Positions 1 through 6,554 of a DNA stretch of 9,576 bases are shown here, in pieces (within the stretch, counting starts at the first letter, position 1; each line of letters starts with the position of its first letter). Origin of the DNA: Ferruginibacter sp. (GTDB lineage Bacteria > Bacteroidota > Bacteroidia > Chitinophagales > Chitinophagaceae); NCBI GenBank assembly GCA_025362765.1, contig JANYFI010000372.1, positions 1 to 9,576 of the forward strand, in the 5' to 3' direction. A program made the position numbers and the translations under genes. A model generated the notes under the pieces. That model was given only the letters and a program-made list of their open reading frames with translations. It searched no databases and was not told the origin of the DNA.

Positions 1-470
1 ACAGCGCCTTGTAAAAGATTATCAAAAGAAGGTGTTACCTGGGCAAGATTTTCTTTTGGTATTGAGGCAATGGATCCTGTAACGTCTTTGCGTCTTTGTG
101 TACCATAACCAACCACCGCCACTTCTGATAACTGGCTGGAAGTTTCAGCAAGGATTACCGTTACAGATTCCCCACCTGCTACTTTTACATCCTGCGTTTG
201 GTAACCAACAAAACTGATTGAAAGCAAAAAGGGCGCTTTTTTATAAGTAGTCAATTTAAAGGCGCCTTTATCATCCGTAGTTACCGTATTGGTAGATCCC
301 TGCAAATGTATTGTAGCGCCACTTAATCCGTTCTTCGTTTTTTGTTCTAAAATACGTCCCGTAATATTTGTTAGCGCTCCATCCTGTGCAACGGAAGGAA
401 AAATTTTCAGCGTCAGCAGTACCGTTATTATAAACAGCTTTGCCTTATTGTATAATTTAATTTTAGTCAT
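1..470 (-). CDS. SusC/RagA-family TonB-linked outer membrane receptor, N-terminal part (runs off left edge)
   Basis: Outer membrane receptor of the SusC/RagA type, which with a SusD lipoprotein imports oligomers or other nutrients using TonB energy. Only the first 156 codons are present. Reading the minus strand from ATG at 470-468 gives a signal peptide (basic start, hydrophobic core about residues 12-25, likely cleavage near SVAQ at 26-29). A carboxypeptidase-regulatory-like beta-sandwich follows at about 35-108, with the usual GxSFVGYQTQ-like strand near 87-93. The SusC signature EVAVVGYGTQRRKDVTGS lies at 116-133 and leads into the plug domain (SIASIPKENLAQVTPSFDNL). The family is usually about 1000 residues, so most of it lies outside the window. 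The start is the only ATG ahead of the signal peptide. About 320 nt of structured leader with a poly-Cys ORF lies upstream. The substrate cannot be read from this fragment; the leader hints at sulfur nutrition. Confidence 0.93.
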   Translation of the reverse strand, partial: MTKIKLYNKAKLFIITVLLTLKIFPSVAQDGALTNITGRILEQKTKNGLSGATIHLQGSTNTVTTDDKGAFKLTTYKKAPFLLSISFVGYQTQDVKVAGGESVTVILAETSSQLSEVAVVGYGTQRRKDVTGSIASIPKENLAQVTPSFDNLLQGA

Positions 471-533
471 GTTGGTTAGTGTATGGTTTATATCCGGTGA
501 ATTAAAATTTACCCCGGCAGTTTTTATTGCTAC

Positions 534-559
534 GCATTTTATGACCGGCCATAAAATGC
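534..559 (-). repeat. Perfect 10-bp stem, 6-nt loop hairpin upstream of susC
   Basis: GCATTTTATG (534-543) pairs perfectly with CATAAAATGC (550-559) around a 6-nt loop. It lies 64 nt before the susC start codon within the presumed leader mRNA. On the minus strand it is followed by GTAGCAATAAAAACTG, which has no U-run, so simple termination is unlikely. On the plus strand a short T5 follows about 12 nt later, but no plus-strand gene ends nearby. It is probably part of the susC leader structure. Confidence 0.6.
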
Positions 560-639
560 CTGCTCAGGTATTTTTGATACTCAATAATTTATTTGTGAAG
601 CGGGCCTCACTTGCGGTATGTATAAATTTCTGCGATATG

Positions 640-717
640 ATACCTGGCGTAACCTGTACAAATAACAGTAGCCAACCACCGGCTAACACGCCACTGGTAC
701 AGGGTTACGCCAGGTAT
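640..717 (-). repeat. Long stem-loop in the susC leader (19-bp stem, one bulge)
   Basis: Arms 641-659 (tacctggcgtaacctgtac) and 697-716 (gtacagggttacgccaggta) are complementary along their length except for one bulged base. One more A-T pair (640/717) extends the base. The 37-nt loop holds a smaller AGCC/GGCT hairpin (670-673 with 681-684). It lies between the poly-Cys ORF stop and the susC start. No U-tract follows on the minus strand, so it is not a standard intrinsic terminator. It may be an antiterminator, a translational sequestering element, an RNA stability element, or a dispersed palindromic repeat. Confidence 0.7.
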
Positions 718-793
718 AGGCATTTGCTTTCTAAAGAAAATACCGCAATAACAAGCTCACGTAATTAAAAATGAAAAGTGCAATGCTGAAAGA

Positions 794-889
794 TCAACAG
801 CAGCAACAACAACAGACTTTGCTGCAGGATTGAAAATAACGTACTACCACCGATGCGGCTAAGCGCATGCTTTTGTCAGAAAGATTCAT
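794..889 (-). CDS. Small leader ORF (31 aa) ending in six consecutive cysteines
   Basis: Unannotated small ORF on the minus strand, ATG at 889-887 and TGA at 796-794, 31 codons. It starts MNLSDKSMRLAAS, continues VVVRYFQSCSKV and finishes with C26-C31 directly before the stop. The six Cys codons (814-797) read TGT TGT TGT TGC TGC TGT, so the run is not a simple trinucleotide repeat, which argues for selection on cysteine itself. The ORF lies between a plausible promoter (961-993) and the susC start at 470, on the same strand and about 65 nt after the expected transcription start, with two stem-loops between it and susC. Known principle: leader ORFs rich in one amino acid stall ribosomes when that amino acid is scarce, and polycysteine leader ORFs act as cysteine attenuators in mycobacteria. 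By inference this is a cysteine-sensing leader peptide for the susC operon. I do not know a named family for it. A second ATG at 868 is a possible start. Confidence 0.7.
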   Translation of the reverse strand: MNLSDKSMRLAASVVVRYFQSCSKVCCCCCC

Positions 890-960
890 GTTAGTTTTTT
901 TTAAAACCGGGACAGCTGATGGTGGTTAAAAGCTACCTTGAATTTGAAATATGTTGCTTA

Positions 961-993
961 GTAAATTATTAGTCTACTATTTTGATAGACAAA
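961..993 (-). promoter_or_regulatory. Probable promoter of the poly-Cys leader and susC
   Basis: On the minus strand a TTTG (993-990) is followed after 21 nt by TAATTTAC (968-961), close to the Bacteroidota sigma consensus TTTG...TAnnTTTG. Transcription would start near 955, giving the leader ORF a 5' UTR of about 65 nt. The spacer is filled by a near-palindrome (972-990). The -7 box matches only partly at its 3' end. Confidence 0.5.
972..990. promoter_or_regulatory. Near-palindromic candidate operator between -33 and -7
   Basis: The minus-strand sequence gtctatcaaaatagtagac has perfect 5-bp outer arms (GTCTA/TAGAC) and one further matching inner pair, which is the shape of a site for a dimeric regulator. 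It lies exactly between the candidate -33 and -7 boxes, so a bound protein would block or remodel the promoter. The regulator is unknown. If the leader senses cysteine, a sulfur-responsive regulator would be the first guess (inference). Confidence 0.45.
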
Positions 994-1102
994 TAAACGA
1001 CGTTTTTTTATTTCCACCAAAAAAAATTAACAATCGCTAAAAAAAATTGTTTATGCATTGATGTACATCTACCATCACTAAATTAAATTAGCTGGCACGT
1101 TG

Positions 1103-1131
1103 TTGGCAATAGCCAGGCAAACTTATTTTTA
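1103..1131 (+). promoter_or_regulatory. Possible promoter of the flavin oxidoreductase gene
   Basis: TTG (1103-1105) and TATTTTTA (1124-1131) are separated by 18 nt, a partial match to the Bacteroidota -33/-7 pattern. It lies about 40 nt upstream of the start codon at 1169. It would be divergent from the leader promoter at 961-993. Further upstream is a perfect 10-bp palindrome GATGTACATC (1060-1069) that could serve either direction; its role is unknown. Confidence 0.35.
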
Positions 1132-1168
1132 ATTAGTAAATCAACAGATATTTACAAAAACAATCACC

Positions 1169-2233
1169 ATGTCCTTACTTTTTCAACCGCTCACAATAAG
1201 AGGCGTTTCCTTCAAAAACAAGATCGCTGTTTCACCCATGTGCGAATATTCAGCAACCGACGGCTTTGCCAACGACTGGCACCTGGTACACCTGGGCAGC
1301 CGGGCGGTAGGTGGTGCCGGGCTTATTATTATGGAAGCAACAGCCGTTTCACCAGAAGGAAGAATTTCACCCGGTGACCTGGGAATATGGAAAGATGAAC
1401 AAGTGCATTTTTTAAAACGCATCACCAGCTTTATTGAGTCGCAAGGATCTGTACCTGGTATTCAACTGGCACATGCAGGCCGCAAAGCAAGTCACCATGT
1501 ACCGTGGAAAGGCAACAAATCGTTGACTGCTGAAGAAGGTGCGTGGCAAACCATAGCACCAAGCGCCATTGCACATACCAACGGCGAACCGCTGCCCAAA
1601 GCAATGACAACAGAAGACATTGCCAAATTGAAAACAGATTTTTCGGATGCTACTAAACGTGCACTGCAAGCTGGTTTTAAAGTAATTGAACTACATGCGG
1701 CCCATGGATATCTTTTCAATGAGTTTTTATCGCCGCTGAGTAATGTACGCACAGATGAATACGGCGGTAGCTTCGAAAGCAGGACAAGACTGTTAGTTGA
1801 AATTGCAACAGACACCCGTAAAATAATGGGAGAAACATTGCCGTTGTTTGTGCGCATTTCCGCAACAGATTGGGTGGCCGGTGGATGGACGGAAGACGAT
1901 TCTGTACGGCTGGCACAAAAATTAAAAGAAGCTGGCGTTGATTTAATTGATTGCTCATCCGGTGGCAATTCCCTCGAACAAAAAATTCCCTTGGTACCCA
2001 TGTATCAGGTGCCGTTTGCAGAAAAGATAAAAAAAGAAACAAGCTTGCTAACCGGTGCTGTTGGCTTAATTACCACGGCAGCCGAAGCTCAAAGCATATT
2101 GATAAACGGCCAGGCAGATTTGATCATACTGGCCCGCCAGCTTTTACGTGACCCGTATTTTCCTTTGCATGCGGCGAAAGAATTAGGTGTTGATATTCCC
2201 TGGCCAAAGCAGTATGACAGGGCAAAAAGATAA
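1169..2233 (+). CDS. NADH:flavin oxidoreductase, Old Yellow Enzyme family (YqjM/NamA-like)
   Basis: FMN-dependent ene-reductase that takes hydride from NAD(P)H and reduces activated C=C bonds such as enones, in the cytoplasm. The 354-residue product is a complete TIM barrel of normal family length. Visible markers: N-terminal PLTIRGVSFKNKIAVSPMCEY with Cys25 and Tyr27, the redox-tuning pair typical of the YqjM-like (class III) branch; QLAHAGRKA at 99-107; HAAHGYLFNEFLSPLSN at 176-192, where His176 and His179 bind the substrate carbonyl and Tyr181 is the usual proton donor; NVRTDEYGGS at 192-201; and the FMN-phosphate loop LTGAVGL (294-300) with ARQLLRDPY (322-330). ATG at 1169 begins right at the conserved LFQPLTI start. 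It is transcribed alone, divergent from the susC leader and convergent with the next gene. The physiological substrate is not evident. Confidence 0.96.
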   Translation: MSLLFQPLTIRGVSFKNKIAVSPMCEYSATDGFANDWHLVHLGSRAVGGAGLIIMEATAVSPEGRISPGDLGIWKDEQVHFLKRITSFIESQGSVPGIQLAHAGRKASHHVPWKGNKSLTAEEGAWQTIAPSAIAHTNGEPLPKAMTTEDIAKLKTDFSDATKRALQAGFKVIELHAAHGYLFNEFLSPLSNVRTDEYGGSFESRTRLLVEIATDTRKIMGETLPLFVRISATDWVAGGWTEDDSVRLAQKLKEAGVDLIDCSSGGNSLEQKIPLVPMYQVPFAEKIKKETSLLTGAVGLITTAAEAQSILINGQADLIILARQLLRDPYFPLHAAKELGVDIPWPKQYDRAKR

Positions 2234-2249
2234 GGAATTTGTAGGTGTT

Positions 2250-2276
2250 AAGTTATAGGTTGTAAGTTCATAACTT
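2250..2276. terminator. Weak hairpin between convergent genes
   Basis: AAGTTAT (2250-2256) pairs with ATAACTT (2270-2276) around a 13-nt loop in the 44-nt gap between two convergent genes. Neither side has a long U-tract, so it is at best a weak bidirectional terminator, inferred mainly from position. Confidence 0.35.
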
Positions 2277-2277
2277 T

Positions 2278-4956
2278 TCACAACTCCTCCTCTTCATCAT
2301 CTATAAAAATTTCATGGCCGCTACCTTCTTTCCAGTCTTCTTTTTTCAAACAACTAAAACCTATGAGGTCTGCTATCAGTGAAGTCCATCCTGTTTGGTG
2401 ACTGGCACCTAATCCCTTGCCGGAATCGCCATGAAAATATTCATAAAACAATACCAGGTTTTCATTAGCAGGCTTTTTGTAAAACCAGTTTTGATCACCA
2501 TTAAATTTACGATCCCCTTTTTCATTCACCGCCAGCAGACTTACAATCCGGTCGGTCAACACTTTTGATACATCTACCAGATTTAAAAAAGTGCCTGAAC
2601 CAACAGGGCATTCTACTGTTAAGCTGTCGCCATAAAACTCACCATATTTGCGGATGGAGCGAATGATAAGGTAATTAATGGGCATCCATACCGGACCACG
2701 CCAGTTGCTGTTCCCCCCAAAAAGATTACTGGTAGAATCGCCGGGATCATATTGAATTTCATATTTTGTACCATCAATGGTTACAGAATAAGGATTGGCT
2801 GCATGGTATTTCGACAATGCCCGGATACCGCCGGAGGAGAGAAATTCATCTTCATTGAGCATGCGGTGCAGCAGGTGAATCAGCCGGTCTTTTTTAACCA
2901 ATGAAATCAATATTTCTTCCCCATCACCATGTTCTTCATTGGGCCAGAAAAGGTTATTTTTTTTACGGTAATTTTCAAACCAGTCCACCCGCTTTTTAAA
3001 ATCCGGCAGGCGTTCAAATACTTCCCTGTCCATAATGCTCACCGCAAATAAACTTGTTAAGCCTACAATGCTTTGTATGCGCAACGGCATCGGCGCATCA
3101 TCACCAATGCGCAATGAGTCGTAATAAAATTTATCTTCTTCATTCCAAAGGCTATGACTGTTGAGCGCTTCAGAGATCAGCACAAAATGTTCAAAAAATT
3201 TGGTTGCCATATCCTCAAAAGCACTATCATGTTTGGCAATTTCCAGCGCCATATCCATCATGTTGAGCGCATACATTCCCATCCAGCTCGTACCATCGGC
3301 CTGCTCCAGCTGCATTTTATCGCTTAGGTTGTGGCTGCGGTTAAACACACCGATATTATCAAGCCCCAAAAAGCCCCCCTCAAAAATATTATTGCCGCGT
3401 TTATCTTTTCGATTGATCCACCAGGTAAAATTGATCAACAGTTTCTGAAATATTTTTTTCAAAAAAACAATATCCCCGCTGCCACCGGTTTCTTTTTCTA
3501 TCCGGTACACTTCCAGCGCCGCCCATGCCTGTACGGGGGGGTTAACATCACTGAAATTCCATTCGTAAGCAGGCAACTGCCCATCCGGTTTCATATACCA
3601 TTCCCGCATCATCAGCAGCAATTGGTTTTTTGCAAAAACGGGATCGACCATTACAAGGGCAATACAGTGAAAAGCCAGGTCCCATGCGGCATACCAGGGA
3701 TATTCCCATTTGTCGGGCATAGCAATTATATCCTGGTTTTTCAGGTGTGTCCAGTCGTTGTTACGACCAAATTTTTTGCCGTCATTTACTGGTGTAATGC
3801 CGTCGCTGGTGGTAAGCCAGCGCTCCACATCATAATGGTAATATTGCTTACTCCACAATACACCCGCCAAGGCCTTCCGTTGTATATTTCTAAGATCAGG
3901 TGAAATATTGCGCGGCAGAATGGTATTGTAAAAATCGTCTGCTTCGTTTTTTCTGACATTAAAAATATTTTGAAAGCCATTGCTGAATGGCTTATCATCC
4001 TGGCAGTTCGTCAACCTGCAATAAATGGTTTTGGTTTCACCGCCTTTTATATTGAACTCGTATACCGGCGCAAACTTGGTCCCTTCTTTTTTGTTACGCA
4101 ATTTTTTTCGGATGGCACCATCAATGATGGCATCATGAAAAGCATCTTTTACAAAAGGGGTTTCATTAGTTGCACCAGTGGCTTTACTGAGATTGGTTTC
4201 ATTTTCTGTAAACAACGTATCGTTTGGCTGCTGAAAATAAAAATAGTAATTGCCCAGCCGGCGGTGGTTCGCTTTTACTGAGGTGCTATTTAGCAAGGCA
4301 ATGGAAGGTTTTGGCTCATCAGGCGTAAATGCCCAGCGGTTATAAAACCACAAAGTAGGTAATACCGTGATAGAAGCCATGGTGACATTGCGGTTAGTAA
4401 TATCAATCTTAATAAAAATATCCTGCGGATTCTGCTTGGCATAAGTAATATTGATATCAAAATATTCATCTTTATCAAATACACCGGTATCTAAAATTTC
4501 ATATTCCGGCTCCTGCATGGAACGGTTTCGGTTACCGGCTTTCAGGTCTTCATAAGGAAATTCATTCTGTGGATATTTGTACAAATATTCCATGTAATAA
4601 TGCGTGGGAATATTGTCCTGGTAATAATACAATTCCTTTACATCTTCTCCATGGTTGCCTTCGTAGTTACCAAGCCCAAATAACCGCTCCTTCAAAATTT
4701 TATCTTTGCCATTCCAGAATGACACGGCAAAACATAAATTTTGAAACAAATCCGAAATACCGGCAATACCATCTTCGCCCCAGCGATAAGTTCTGTAATG
4801 CGACTGGTCAAAAGGCAGGTAGCCCCAGGCATCTCCATGATACCCATAATCTTCTCTAACCGTTCCCCATTGCCGTTCACTCAGGTATGGCCCCCACTGC
4901 TCCAGGGGAATTGGTTTTTTATAATTAACGGCTAACCGCTGGTGTTCTGCTGACAT
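2278..4956 (-). CDS. GH63/MGH1-like glycoside hydrolase (putative glucosidase), 892 aa
   Basis: Large cytoplasmic glycoside hydrolase with no signal peptide. It resembles the bacterial GH63-related 'glucosidase' group, which combines an N-terminal beta-rich domain with a C-terminal (alpha/alpha)6 barrel, here roughly 1-330 and 355-890. Supporting motifs: GYLPFDQSHYRTYRWGEDG near 45-63; EYPWYAAWDLAFHCIAL around 418-434, with Asp426 the likely general acid; GQLPAYEWNFSDVNPPVQAW at 459-478; the glycine-rich SNLFGGNSNWRGPVWMPINY at 743-762; and YEYFHGDSGKGLGASHQTGW at 838-857, with Glu839 the likely catalytic base. These catalytic assignments are by analogy with the family. Length is as expected. 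The C-terminus ends in an acidic tail (DDEEEEL). Enzymes of this broad group act on alpha-glucosides, mannosylglycerate or similar compounds; the exact substrate cannot be told. It is monocistronic, followed closely by the convergent oxidoreductase. I found no convincing promoter. Confidence 0.88.
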   Translation of the reverse strand: MSAEHQRLAVNYKKPIPLEQWGPYLSERQWGTVREDYGYHGDAWGYLPFDQSHYRTYRWGEDGIAGISDLFQNLCFAVSFWNGKDKILKERLFGLGNYEGNHGEDVKELYYYQDNIPTHYYMEYLYKYPQNEFPYEDLKAGNRNRSMQEPEYEILDTGVFDKDEYFDINITYAKQNPQDIFIKIDITNRNVTMASITVLPTLWFYNRWAFTPDEPKPSIALLNSTSVKANHRRLGNYYFYFQQPNDTLFTENETNLSKATGATNETPFVKDAFHDAIIDGAIRKKLRNKKEGTKFAPVYEFNIKGGETKTIYCRLTNCQDDKPFSNGFQNIFNVRKNEADDFYNTILPRNISPDLRNIQRKALAGVLWSKQYYHYDVERWLTTSDGITPVNDGKKFGRNNDWTHLKNQDIIAMPDKWEYPWYAAWDLAFHCIALVMVDPVFAKNQLLLMMREWYMKPDGQLPAYEWNFSDVNPPVQAWAALEVYRIEKETGGSGDIVFLKKIFQKLLINFTWWINRKDKRGNNIFEGGFLGLDNIGVFNRSHNLSDKMQLEQADGTSWMGMYALNMMDMALEIAKHDSAFEDMATKFFEHFVLISEALNSHSLWNEEDKFYYDSLRIGDDAPMPLRIQSIVGLTSLFAVSIMDREVFERLPDFKKRVDWFENYRKKNNLFWPNEEHGDGEEILISLVKKDRLIHLLHRMLNEDEFLSSGGIRALSKYHAANPYSVTIDGTKYEIQYDPGDSTSNLFGGNSNWRGPVWMPINYLIIRSIRKYGEFYGDSLTVECPVGSGTFLNLVDVSKVLTDRIVSLLAVNEKGDRKFNGDQNWFYKKPANENLVLFYEYFHGDSGKGLGASHQTGWTSLIADLIGFSCLKKEDWKEGSGHEIFIDDEEEEL

Positions 4957-5345
4957 AGTGCTAATTTAACTGACATTTGCTATCCATTCTACAGTAATAT
5001 CTATATACAGCATATTGAATAAGTCATAAAATTAAGCCATTTTAAAGGAGAAGGTAATTTGATTGAAAAAAATAGCGTTTCAAACGGTTGTTGTAACCGG
5101 TAAATAGTTTTACTGTTCTATGGAAATCGAACAGACTTCCGATTTTAAAAGGAATTTTGTAATAATAATGGCAGTAGATTTTCACCATCAATGATTTGTC
5201 AACAACAGCTATTCTGATCATTTTTTACACCACAACAAGGCGATGTTCCATTCAGCTCCAAAATAATAATTCGGAATAATAAAAGCCCTTTGTATTTCTG
5301 TACAAATTTATGAAGCAAAAAACTACCGCTATCCCTAACGGCGTT

Positions 5346-5368
5346 TTGTAACAGAGCCGTTGTTACAA
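5346..5368. repeat. Perfect 8-bp stem-loop in the spacer
   Basis: TTGTAACA (5346-5353) and TGTTACAA (5361-5368) flank a 7-nt loop. No U-run follows on either strand. It could be a protein site or a structured RNA element; function unknown. Confidence 0.4.
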
Positions 5369-5581
5369 TAAAAAATACGTGGGCTGCGATACAATGCTTT
5401 TTCATGTTATGCTGATTGGAAAGTTTCCTGTTGCTTGAGTAGTGATGCTGATTGAAAGGAATGAAATTATTAAGACTGTGAGTATAAGACAAGTAGGGAA
5501 TTTCAAAACATTATTTTATTGTAGCAATATTGAAACGCAAATAAACAGATTGTACTAATTTGTAACCGGAACAAGAAACTA

Positions 5582-5608
5582 TTGGCCATCCATTAAAAAG
5601 TACGTTTG
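5582..5608 (+). promoter_or_regulatory. Promoter of the SGNH hydrolase gene
   Basis: TACGTTTG (5601-5608, followed by C) matches the Bacteroidota -7 box TAnnTTTG exactly. TTGG at 5582-5585 is a possible -33 box, 16 nt upstream of the -7 box and slightly short. Transcription would start near 5614, leaving a short UTR of about 15 nt before ATG at 5631. Confidence 0.55.
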
Positions 5609-5630
5609 CAACTGTAAACATAAAAGCAAC

Positions 5631-6554
5631 ATGAAAAAAATTTCCTGTGTATTTTCATTCTTACTCACTTCCTTTACCATGGACGCACAACTTAAGCTGG
5701 ATAGGCGTATTCACCGCATTGTGTTTTTAGGCAACAGCATTACTTACGCCGGTAATTATATCACAGATGTAGAAGCTTTTATTGTTACGCACTATCCCCG
5801 CCGCCATTTTGAATTTATCAATGTGGGCCTGCCCAGCGAAACAGTGTCGGGACTTTCCGAAGAAGGTCATGCTGATGGCAAATTTCCCCGGCCCGATTTA
5901 CACGAACGCCTGCAAAGGGTATTGACTATTACAAAGCCGGATTTAGTGTTTGCGTGTTATGGGATGAACGATGGCATTTACCTTCCTTTTGATGAAACCC
6001 GCTTTCAAAAATTTAAAGACGGAATCAACTGGCTGCACGATGAAGTGATTAAAACCGGAGCAAAAATCGTACATATTACACCACCCATATATGATGAACT
6101 AAATGGCAAACAAACAGGTTATGCTGCCGTGTTGGACAAATACGCTGACTGGATCATTGGCCGGCAAACTGCGGCAAAGTGGGCAATAGCTGACCTGCAT
6201 TATCCTATGAAAAGCTTGCTGGATGCTGGTCGAAAAAAAGATTCCACTTTTGCTTTTGCTTCTGACGGTGTTCATCCAAATGAAGCAGGGCACTGGATAA
6301 TGGCAGAGGCCATTCTTACGTGGCTGGGCGAAACAAGTGTTGCAAAATATACAGACATCCGGCAAGCCGTGGCTGCGAATAAAAATGGGCTTAAAATTTT
6401 AAACCTGGTAGCACAACGCCAAAGTTTTATGAAAGATGCGTGGCTTACCGCAGCCGGGCATCAGCGGCCGGGTATGACTACAGGAATGCCGCTGGCAGGA
6501 GCAAAAAAGAAAGCGGCAGTAATTCAAAACGAAATTCGGGTTTTAATGAAGTAG
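5631..6554 (+). CDS. Secreted SGNH/GDSL-family hydrolase, 307 aa
   Basis: Serine esterase/lipase-like enzyme of the SGNH superfamily, expected outside the inner membrane. Residues 1-20 form a signal peptide (MKK start, hydrophobic SFLLTSF, likely cleavage after MDAQ). Block I is VFLGNSITYAG (31-41), with Ser36 the nucleophile; the usual GDS is GNS here, a variant common in this branch. Block II is the Gly in NVGLPSE (64-70). Block III is YGMNDG (110-115) with the oxyanion Asn113. Block V is DGVHPNEAGH (212-221), with Asp212 and His215 completing the triad. All catalytic positions are present, so it should be active. The last 75 residues form a helical extension beyond the core. Relatives deacetylate or de-esterify polysaccharides, but the substrate is not visible here. 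It appears monocistronic, with its own promoter and no intact gene following for 1.3 kb. Confidence 0.93.
   Translation: MKKISCVFSFLLTSFTMDAQLKLDRRIHRIVFLGNSITYAGNYITDVEAFIVTHYPRRHFEFINVGLPSETVSGLSEEGHADGKFPRPDLHERLQRVLTITKPDLVFACYGMNDGIYLPFDETRFQKFKDGINWLHDEVIKTGAKIVHITPPIYDELNGKQTGYAAVLDKYADWIIGRQTAAKWAIADLHYPMKSLLDAGRKKDSTFAFASDGVHPNEAGHWIMAEAILTWLGETSVAKYTDIRQAVAANKNGLKILNLVAQRQSFMKDAWLTAAGHQRPGMTTGMPLAGAKKKAAVIQNEIRVLMK

Larger units (their letters stand above)
4957..5630. other. Gene-poor spacer between divergent genes, several hairpins
   Basis: About 670 nt between the divergent glycoside hydrolase and SGNH hydrolase genes, longer than needed for two promoters. It holds small perfect hairpins: CGGTT/AACCG (5085-5099), AAATCG/CGATTT (5124-5145), TTTGTA/TACAAA (5289-5306) and TTGTAACA/TGTTACAA (5346-5368, 8 bp with a 7-nt loop). 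None is followed by a U-tract. A 97-codon minus-strand frame (5492-5199) is open but looks non-coding. The plus-strand end carries the SGNH promoter. A regulatory RNA or decayed gene is possible but I cannot support either. Confidence 0.5.

Noticed and set aside
640..717. Integron attC site
   Set aside because: The inverted repeat lacks proper GTTRRRY/RYYYAAC core sites and there is no integrase or cassette context.
289..768. 159-codon plus-strand open frame
   Set aside because: It is antisense to the clear SusC N-terminus and runs through both leader stem-loops; the composition is not protein-like.
771..833. Short plus-strand ORF with a poly-Gln run
   Set aside because: It is the antisense reflection of the Cys codon run of the minus-strand leader ORF, which has the better context (promoter, downstream receptor).
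1492..2001. Minus-strand frames overlapping the flavin oxidoreductase
   Set aside because: Antisense shadows of a gene with complete family motifs.
3331..3903. 190-codon plus-strand frame and other frames overlapping the glycoside hydrolase
   Set aside because: Shadows of the long, well-supported minus-strand gene.
5199..5492. 97-codon minus-strand frame with a hydrophobic stretch resembling a signal peptide and ending in CC
   Set aside because: Its composition is irregular, it runs through two hairpins, it has no clear cleavage site or recognisable motif, and no promoter was found.
5075..5538. GCGTTTCAA/TTGAAACGC inverted pair as terminal repeats of a small mobile element
   Set aside because: Only 9 bp, no target-site duplication seen, and such a match is expected by chance in a region of this size.
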